Part shown: piece after piece, positions 14,410-15,367 of the stretch
How the letters are laid out: every line of letters starts with the position of its first letter
Position numbering within the stretch: the first letter of the stretch is position 1
From: JASFUX01 sp050050115
GTDB taxonomy: Bacteria; Pseudomonadota; Alphaproteobacteria; Caulobacterales; Maricaulaceae
NCBI GenBank assembly: GCA_050050115.1
Contig: JASFUX010000052.1
Location: 1-15,367 of the forward strand
Length of the DNA: 15,367 nt
Reading direction: 5' to 3'
Notes under the pieces: generated by a model
What the model saw: the letters and a program-made list of their open reading frames with translations, nothing else
Told to the model about the DNA's origin: nothing
Database searches by the model: none
Program-made: the position numbers and the translations under genes

Positions 14410-15367
14410 ATGTCTAAGCGGATATCGCTCAAAGCGTCGTGCGCCGTGCTGTCGTTGCTGGCCGGACAGGCCGCGCTCGCGCAATCCGAGACGAATGGCG
14501 ACAGCGACGACGTCATCGTCGTCACGGCGACGCGGCGCGCGGTGTCCATTCTCGACGTGCCGCAAAGCATCCAGGCGATCGGCGGGGAAGAGCTCAACGA
14601 CCTGGCGATCAATAACGTCGAAGACGTCGTCTCGCTCGTGCCGAACTTGAGCATCGACGAGGGCCGCAAGTACGGCGGCCAGTTCTCCATCCGCGGCTTC
14701 GGTGCGCAGGACGCGGCTTTCGGCACCTACTCGACCGTCGGCGTCTACATGGACGAAGTCCCGCTCACGGACGGCATCGCCAACATGGACTCCGCGCTCT
14801 TCGACGTTGACCGCGTCGAGGTTCTGCGCGGCCCGCAAGGCACGCTCTATGGCGAAGGCTCGCTGGCCGGCACCGTCCGGATCATCACTAATCAACCCGA
14901 TCTCGACGACTTCTCTGCAAGCTTGCTCGGACGCGCGGAAACGACGGAAGACGGATCGGAAAGCTATCGCGTCGGCGGAGTCCTCAATGCGCCGCTCGGC
15001 GAGGGGGCGGCGCTGCGGGTGTCCGGCGCCTACGACGAGGTTGGCGGCTTTCTCGACAGCGGCCCGTTTCCCACAGGCATGCCGATTTCGGAAGACGTGA
15101 ACGGCGGGGAGTCCTACCACCTGCGCGGCGCGCTGAGGTTTGAGCCCAACGCTGCGCTTTCACTAACGCCGAGCGTGAGCCATCAGCACAACGAAGTGCA
15201 GTCAGGCCCAATCGACTCGATCGCCTTGCCCGATCTCGTCGGCTACTCGAATGGCCCGGACTCCTTTCAGGACGACTTGACGATCACAGCGCTCGAAGCG
15301 GAGTACGACTTCGGCTGGGCCACATTGTCGTCCAGCACGTCGTTCTACGACCGCGCGTTCGACAGCA
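14410..15367 (+). CDS. TonB-dependent outer-membrane receptor, N-terminal part (continues past window end)
   Basis: The frame runs from ATG 14410 without a stop to the window edge, about 319 codons of a protein that is usually 700-900 residues. It has a signal peptide (1-24, cleavage ALA-QS), a TonB-box-like DDVIVVTA at 33-40 and a full plug domain: VPQSIQAI, VVSLVPNLSI, FSIRGFG, VGVYMDEVPL and VDRVEVLRGPQGTLYGEGSLAGTVRIIT. Then come the first barrel strands, rich in alternating aromatic and polar residues. AAGGGAG lies about 10 bp before the start. Such receptors import scarce or bulky substrates across the outer membrane using TonB energy; this plug style is common for the many sphingomonad/caulobacterial receptors of non-iron substrates. 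Position beside operator 6 suggests it takes up the pathway's substrate. Specificity cannot be read. Confidence 0.93.
   Translation, partial: MSKRISLKASCAVLSLLAGQAALAQSETNGDSDDVIVVTATRRAVSILDVPQSIQAIGGEELNDLAINNVEDVVSLVPNLSIDEGRKYGGQFSIRGFGAQDAAFGTYSTVGVYMDEVPLTDGIANMDSALFDVDRVEVLRGPQGTLYGEGSLAGTVRIITNQPDLDDFSASLLGRAETTEDGSESYRVGGVLNAPLGEGAALRVSGAYDEVGGFLDSGPFPTGMPISEDVNGGESYHLRGALRFEPNAALSLTPSVSHQHNEVQSGPIDSIALPDLVGYSNGPDSFQDDLTITALEAEYDFGWATLSSSTSFYDRAFDS

Noticed and set aside
14341..15120. 259-codon minus-strand frame opposite the TonB receptor
   Set aside because: The plus strand encodes a signal peptide, a TonB-box-like motif and a full plug domain here; the minus frame shows no recognisable motif.
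1..15367. CRISPR array, tRNA, rRNA, insertion sequence or prophage genes
   Set aside because: No regularly spaced repeats, cloverleaf-like sequence, transposase, integrase or phage protein was seen on either strand.

Overview
The window is GC-rich DNA with dense, alphaproteobacterial-style genes. A GPH-type MFS carrier, a long-plug TonB-dependent receptor, a crotonase, an AMP-ligase and a bacterial P450 together suggest a Sphingomonadales/Caulobacterales-like organism; this taxonomic guess comes from gene style only. No rRNA, tRNA, CRISPR array, transposase or integrase was seen.

Layout. (a) 1-304: the left edge is a rearranged junction. A 100-bp exact copy of the inside of the epimerase gene (1-100 = 551-650) is joined to the first part of a DUF819-type membrane protein gene on the minus strand. 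(b) 437-3743: dipeptide-epimerase-like enolase-superfamily enzyme, then a two-gene unit of a PLP aminotransferase and a PLP amino acid racemase of the ornithine/alanine racemase type. (c) 3837-4643: enoyl-CoA hydratase. (d) 4674-5294 (minus): TetR repressor, divergent from (e) 5474-8231: GPH/MFS carrier and an amidase-signature hydrolase with overlapping ends. (f) 8242-12886 (minus): a tightly packed unit, read as CPBP/CAAX-family membrane protease, periplasmic beta-lactamase-fold serine hydrolase, and acyl-CoA ligase. (g) 13027-14220 (minus): cytochrome P450, divergent from (h) 14410 to the window end: TonB-dependent receptor, cut by the edge.

The main observation is regulatory. A 13-bp palindrome of the form TGACCA-n-TGGTCA (wider form TTGACCAnTGGTCAA) lies upstream of every transcription unit in the window, at 350, 1486, 3780, 5402, 12934 and 14310, including the tetR/MFS divergent region. 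The simplest reading is one local regulon under the TetR protein encoded at 4674-5294.

Together the genes look like a catabolic island. Outer-membrane uptake (TonB receptor) and inner-membrane transport (GPH carrier, DUF819 protein) would feed hydrolysis (CPBP protease, beta-lactamase-fold hydrolase, amidase). Amino acid stereochemistry and nitrogen would be handled by the epimerase, racemase and aminotransferase, and the carbon skeleton by the P450, CoA ligase and enoyl-CoA hydratase. The CPBP protease plus beta-lactamase-fold hydrolase resembles the MlrA/MlrB pair of sphingomonad microcystin degradation. My working hypothesis is therefore a TetR-controlled pathway for a peptide or amide natural product containing D-amino acids. 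The substrate is not shown by the sequence.
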